The position numbers were made by a program, and so were the translations under genes. Positions 61,077 through 64,000 of a stretch of DNA of 64,000 nucleotides are shown here, piece by piece. Source of the DNA: Sphingopyxis lindanitolerans (GTDB lineage: Bacteria > Pseudomonadota > Alphaproteobacteria > Sphingomonadales > Sphingomonadaceae). A model generated the notes under the pieces. It did not search any database. It was not told the DNA's origin and saw only the letters and a program-made list of their open reading frames with translations. The stretch is from positions 871,251 through 935,250 of the forward strand of contig NZ_CM009578.1 in assembly GCF_002993885.1 (NCBI RefSeq). The letters run 5' to 3'. The first letter of the stretch is position 1, and each line of letters opens with the position of its first letter.

Positions 61077-62351
61077 ATGCACGATATCCGCCTGATCCGG
61101 GATAACCCGCAAGCCTTCGACGCCGGCCTCGCGCGCCGCGGCCTCGAGCCCCTGTCCGCTGAAATCCTGGGCCTCGACGCCTCGCTGCGCGCCTTGCAGA
61201 CCGAAATCCAGGCCGCGCTCGCGCGCCGCAACGAAGCGTCGAAGGCGATCGGCCAGGCGATGGCGACGGGCGACAAGGACAAGGCCGAGGCGCTGAAGGC
61301 CGAGGTCGCCGACCTCAAGGCGACGCTCCCCGCAAAGGAAGAGGCCGAGCGCGAACGACTGGCCGCGCTCCACGACCTGCTTGCCGCGCTGCCCAACCTT
61401 CCCGCCGCCGACGTCCCCGATGGCGAAGACGAAGACGGCAATGTCGAGATCGCGCGCTGGGGCACGCCGCGGACGTTCGATTTCACCCCTCAAGAGCACG
61501 CCGATTTCGCTCCAGCGCTCGGGCTCGATTTCGAGACCGCGGCGAAGATGTCGGGCGCGCGCTTCGCCTTCCTGCGCGGCCAGATGGCGCGGCTCGAACG
61601 CGCGATCGGCCAGTTCATGCTCGACAGGCAGACCGGCGAGCCCGGCTATGTCGAATGCGCGACCCCGCTGATGGTGCGCGACGAAGCGGCGTTCGGGACG
61701 ACCCAGCTTCCCAAGTTCCGCGAGGATCTGTTCCAGACCACCGACGGCCGCTGGCTGATCTCGACCTCCGAGATGAGTCTGACCAACGCGGTGCGCGAGG
61801 AGATTTTGCCCGAGGCCGAGCTGCCGATCCGCATGACCGCGCTCACCCCCTGCTTCCGCTCCGAAGCGGGTTCGGCGGGACGCGATACGCGCGGCTATAT
61901 CCGCCAGCATCAGTTCTGGAAGGTCGAACTCGTCTCGATCGTGCGGCCCGAGGACAGCGACGCCGAACTCGAACGCAAGACAAGGGCGGCCGAAAACATA
62001 TTGGAAGCGCTCGACCTTCCCTATCGCAAGATGCTGCTGTGCAGCGGCGACATGGGCTTTTCGGCGCGCAAGACCTATGATCTCGAAGTCTGGTTGCCCG
62101 GCCAGAACGCCTATCGCGAGATTTCGAGCTGCTCGAACTGCGGCGACTTCCAGGCGCGCCGCATGAACACGCGGTTCCGCCGCGAGAGCGTCAAGAGCCA
62201 TGCCTTCGTCCATACGCTCAACGGCTCGGGCCTCGCGGTCGGGCGCACGCTCGTCGCGATCCTCGAAAATTACCAGCAGGCCGACGGCAGCGTCGACATT
62301 CCGGCGGCGCTGCTGCCCTATATGGGCGGGATTACCAGACTTACCCCTTGA
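61077..62351 (+). CDS. serS: Serine--tRNA ligase
   Basis: 424 residues. N-terminal coiled-coil tRNA arm (about 30-100) and class II motifs 1-3: [27 protein letters not shown], and G-S-G-L-A-V-G-R-T. Charges tRNA-Ser. Upstream of surE. Confidence 0.96.
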   Translation: MHDIRLIRDNPQAFDAGLARRGLEPLSAEILGLDASLRALQTEIQAALARRNEASKAIGQAMATGDKDKAEALKAEVADLKATLPAKEEAERERLAALHDLLAALPNLPAADVPDGEDEDGNVEIARWGTPRTFDFTPQEHADFAPALGLDFETAAKMSGARFAFLRGQMARLERAIGQFMLDRQTGEPGYVECATPLMVRDEAAFGTTQLPKFREDLFQTTDGRWLISTSEMSLTNAVREEILPEAELPIRMTALTPCFRSEAGSAGRDTRGYIRQHQFWKVELVSIVRPEDSDAELERKTRAAENILEALDLPYRKMLLCSGDMGFSARKTYDLEVWLPGQNAYREISSCSNCGDFQARRMNTRFRRESVKSHAFVHTLNGSGLAVGRTLVAILENYQQADGSVDIPAALLPYMGGITRLTP

Positions 62352-62355
62352 TCCG

Positions 62356-62439
62356 TTCGTGCTGCGCTTGTCGAAGCACCGTCCTTCTCCTTGCAGCGCC
62401 AAAGAGAAGAACGGCCCTTCGACAAGCTCAGGGCAAACG
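62356..62439. repeat. Intergenic repeat (CTTGTCGAAG type)
   Basis: GCTTGTCGAAGCACCG near the serS stop and CCCTTCGACAAGCTCAGGGC before surE are inverted relatives, a motif also seen in shortened form at 21365-21380. Confidence 0.5.
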
Positions 62440-62459
62440 GAGTTTGAGAAAGACAGGCT

Positions 62460-63224
62460 ATGCGCATCCTCCTCACCAACGACGACGGCTATCATGCCCC
62501 CGGCATGGCGGTCCTCGAAGCGATCGCGCGCCAGCTTTCGGACGATATCTGGGTCTGCGCGCCCGCCGAGGAGCAATCAGGCGCCGGCCACTCGCTGACC
62601 CTCTCGCGCCCGGTCCGCGTCCACCGGCATGGGACACGCCGCTGGTCGTGCAGCGGCACCCCGACCGATTCGGTGATGATGGCGATCGGCAAGCTGATGC
62701 CCGAAAAGCCCGATCTGATCCTGTCGGGGGTCAACCGCGGCGCCAATCTGGGCGACGATATCACTTATTCGGGCACGGTTTCGGCGGCGATCGAGGGCGC
62801 GCTCGCGGGAATCCGCTCGATCGCGCTGAGCCAGGTCTATGCCCGCGAAGGCATGGGCGACGGCGTGCCGTTCGAGGCTGCCGAAGCGTGGGGGGCCAAG
62901 GTGCTGCGCCCGCTGATCGACAGGGAGATGCCGCCGCGCACGCTGATCAACGTCAATTTCCCGGCAATTCCCGCCGCCGAGGTCAAGGGCATCCGCATCA
63001 CGCGGCAGGGGTTCCACGACTATGGCCGCGGCTCGATCGTCGAGGGCACCGACCCGCGCGGCTATCGCTATTACTGGTTCGGCCTCCACGGCATCGTGCA
63101 TTCGCAGGGTCACGACAGCGACCTCGAAGCGATCGACGACCATCATATCTCGGTCACCCCGCTCCAGCTCGACCTGACCCACGACGCCTCGCTCGCGGCG
63201 CTGCGCGGAGCTTATTCATCCTAA
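62460..63224 (+). CDS. surE: 5'-nucleotidase SurE
   Basis: 254 residues. L-L-T-N-D-D-G-Y at 4-11 (metal site), G-V-N-R-G-A-N-L-G-D-D-I-T-Y-S-G-T-V-S-A-A near 88-108. Removes phosphate from 5'/3' nucleotides and short polyphosphate in stationary phase. Often next to pcm; here beside serS. Confidence 0.95.
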   Translation: MRILLTNDDGYHAPGMAVLEAIARQLSDDIWVCAPAEEQSGAGHSLTLSRPVRVHRHGTRRWSCSGTPTDSVMMAIGKLMPEKPDLILSGVNRGANLGDDITYSGTVSAAIEGALAGIRSIALSQVYAREGMGDGVPFEAAEAWGAKVLRPLIDREMPPRTLINVNFPAIPAAEVKGIRITRQGFHDYGRGSIVEGTDPRGYRYYWFGLHGIVHSQGHDSDLEAIDDHHISVTPLQLDLTHDASLAALRGAYSS

Positions 63225-63225
63225 G

Positions 63226-63304
63226 CCGTCATCCCGGCGAAGGCCGGGATCTCGACCTCTCGTCCTGACGCACCGGCGAGATCCCGGTCTTCGCCGGGAT
63301 GACG
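63226..63304. repeat. Dispersed intergenic palindromic repeat (CCCGGC-type)
   Basis: CGTCATCCCGGCGAAGGCCG and CCCGGTCTTCGCCGGGATGA in inverted orientation, nearly identical to 55894-55973. Confidence 0.7.
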
Positions 63305-63350
63305 AATGGCGGGCTAGCCATCCCCTCTCGCCTTTGGCAAAAGGACGGCG

Positions 63351-64000
63351 ATGAGCCGGCGGCCCAATCCGAAGCTGAAACTGCAACAGGGTTTGCACAC
63401 GCTGCGCCGCGCCGCGAAATGGCCGATCTGGGCCGACATCTCGGCGCGACTCGGCCTGGCCTTCCTGCTCATCGCGATCGTCATTCTCGTCCACTGGATC
63501 GACCGCGCCGGGCTGTACGACAGCCACGATGGGAAAATCAGCTTTCTCGACGTCGTCTATTTCACGATGATCTCGGTCACGACGACGGGCTTTGGCGACA
63601 TTGCCCCGGTCTCCGACCGCTCGCGCCTGATCGAGGCGGTGATCGTCACGCCGATCCGCATCGCGGTGCTGTTGATCTTCGTCGGCACCGCCTACAGTTT
63701 CGTCATCAAGCGCACATGGGATAAATGGCGTATGGCCCGCATCCAGGCAAAGCTCACCAATCATATCGTCGTGCTCGGCTATGGCGTCAGCGGCGCCGAG
63801 GCGGTGCGCGAACTGATCGCGCGCGGCACCGACCCCGCGTGCGTCGTCGTGATCGACGCGGCGCGCGGCCGCGTGAATGCCGCCGAGGCGGTGGGCTGCA
63901 ACGTGCTGGAGGGCGATGCGTCGAGCGACGAGACCTTGCTCGACGTGCGGATCGCCGCGGCGCAGTCGGTGCTGGTGTCGGCGGGGCGCGACGACACCTC
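63351..64000 (+). CDS. Ion-channel plus TrkA-N potassium channel-like protein (3' end cut by window)
   Basis: At least 216 residues from ATG 63351 (AAAGGA upstream). First membrane helix about 34-52, pore filter T-T-T-G-F-G-D near 76-82, second helix about 100-118, then an RCK/TrkA-N nucleotide-binding domain (V-V-L-G-Y-G-V-S-G-A near 140). This architecture is a calcium- or nucleotide-gated K+ channel of the MthK/Kch type. The window ends inside the RCK domain. Confidence 0.88.
   Translation, partial: MSRRPNPKLKLQQGLHTLRRAAKWPIWADISARLGLAFLLIAIVILVHWIDRAGLYDSHDGKISFLDVVYFTMISVTTTGFGDIAPVSDRSRLIEAVIVTPIRIAVLLIFVGTAYSFVIKRTWDKWRMARIQAKLTNHIVVLGYGVSGAEAVRELIARGTDPACVVVIDAARGRVNAAEAVGCNVLEGDASSDETLLDVRIAAAQSVLVSAGRDDT

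Overview
The window is a GC-rich chromosomal segment from an alphaproteobacterium, most likely a member of the Sphingomonadaceae (Sphingopyxis/Sphingomonas type). Support comes from the gene content and order (hrcA-grpE, a lpoA-like gene divergent from rsmI-yraN-gshB, hisG-hisD-nusB-thiL-hppA, an RcdA/DUF1465 gene, an alphaproteobacterial single-cysteine DksA, a PEP-CTERM-like protein) and from many short intergenic palindromic repeats. No rRNA, CRISPR array or complete insertion sequence was seen.

Layout. 1-5.4 kb: a leftward acyl-CoA/lipid catabolism cluster (KAS III/HMG-CoA synthase-like fusion, MaoC hydratase, SDR, DUF2889 protein, FAS1-like dehydratase). It forms two transcription units, each preceded by the same 26-bp operator-like element. 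5.5-5.9 kb: a cupin gene. 6.12-20.09 kb: a genomic island of about 14 kb integrated in the 3' end of a tRNA-Met(CAT) gene. A 45-nt copy of the tRNA end (44/45 identical) lies at the left border, and the tyrosine integrase sits beside the intact tRNA at the right border. All island genes recognised are leftward: a subtilase plus AAA ATPase pair resembling the IetAS anti-phage/plasmid-stability system, a HigBA toxin-antitoxin pair, an AlpA-like regulator, a LuxR-type quorum-sensing receptor without an adjacent synthase, a small gene remnant, and a FecI-FecR-TonB receptor surface-signalling set.

20.5-64 kb is core genome: alpha/beta hydrolase, mltG, fabF, acpP, a membrane TPR protein, VOC and DUF3617 proteins, uvrB, an S10 peptidase, a TANGO2-like protein, infC, the lpoA-like/rsmI/yraN/gshB block, dedA, xerC, hemW, rdgB, rph, hrcA-grpE, def, recR, fmt-truA, carD, hppA, thiL, nusB, hisD, hisG, a globin-like protein, rcdA, two DUF465 proteins, a PilZ protein, dksA, a poly-serine PEP-CTERM-like surface protein, an ArsR/SRPBCC pair, serS, surE and the start of a TrkA-type potassium channel.

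The most interesting part is the island. Its protease/ATPase pair carries a C-terminal helix-turn-helix on the ATPase and three phased direct repeats upstream, which suggests a self-regulated defence module. It sits in a tRNA-borne element together with a toxin-antitoxin pair and signal-sensing genes. All functional calls come from reading translated sequence and motifs; no database search was run.
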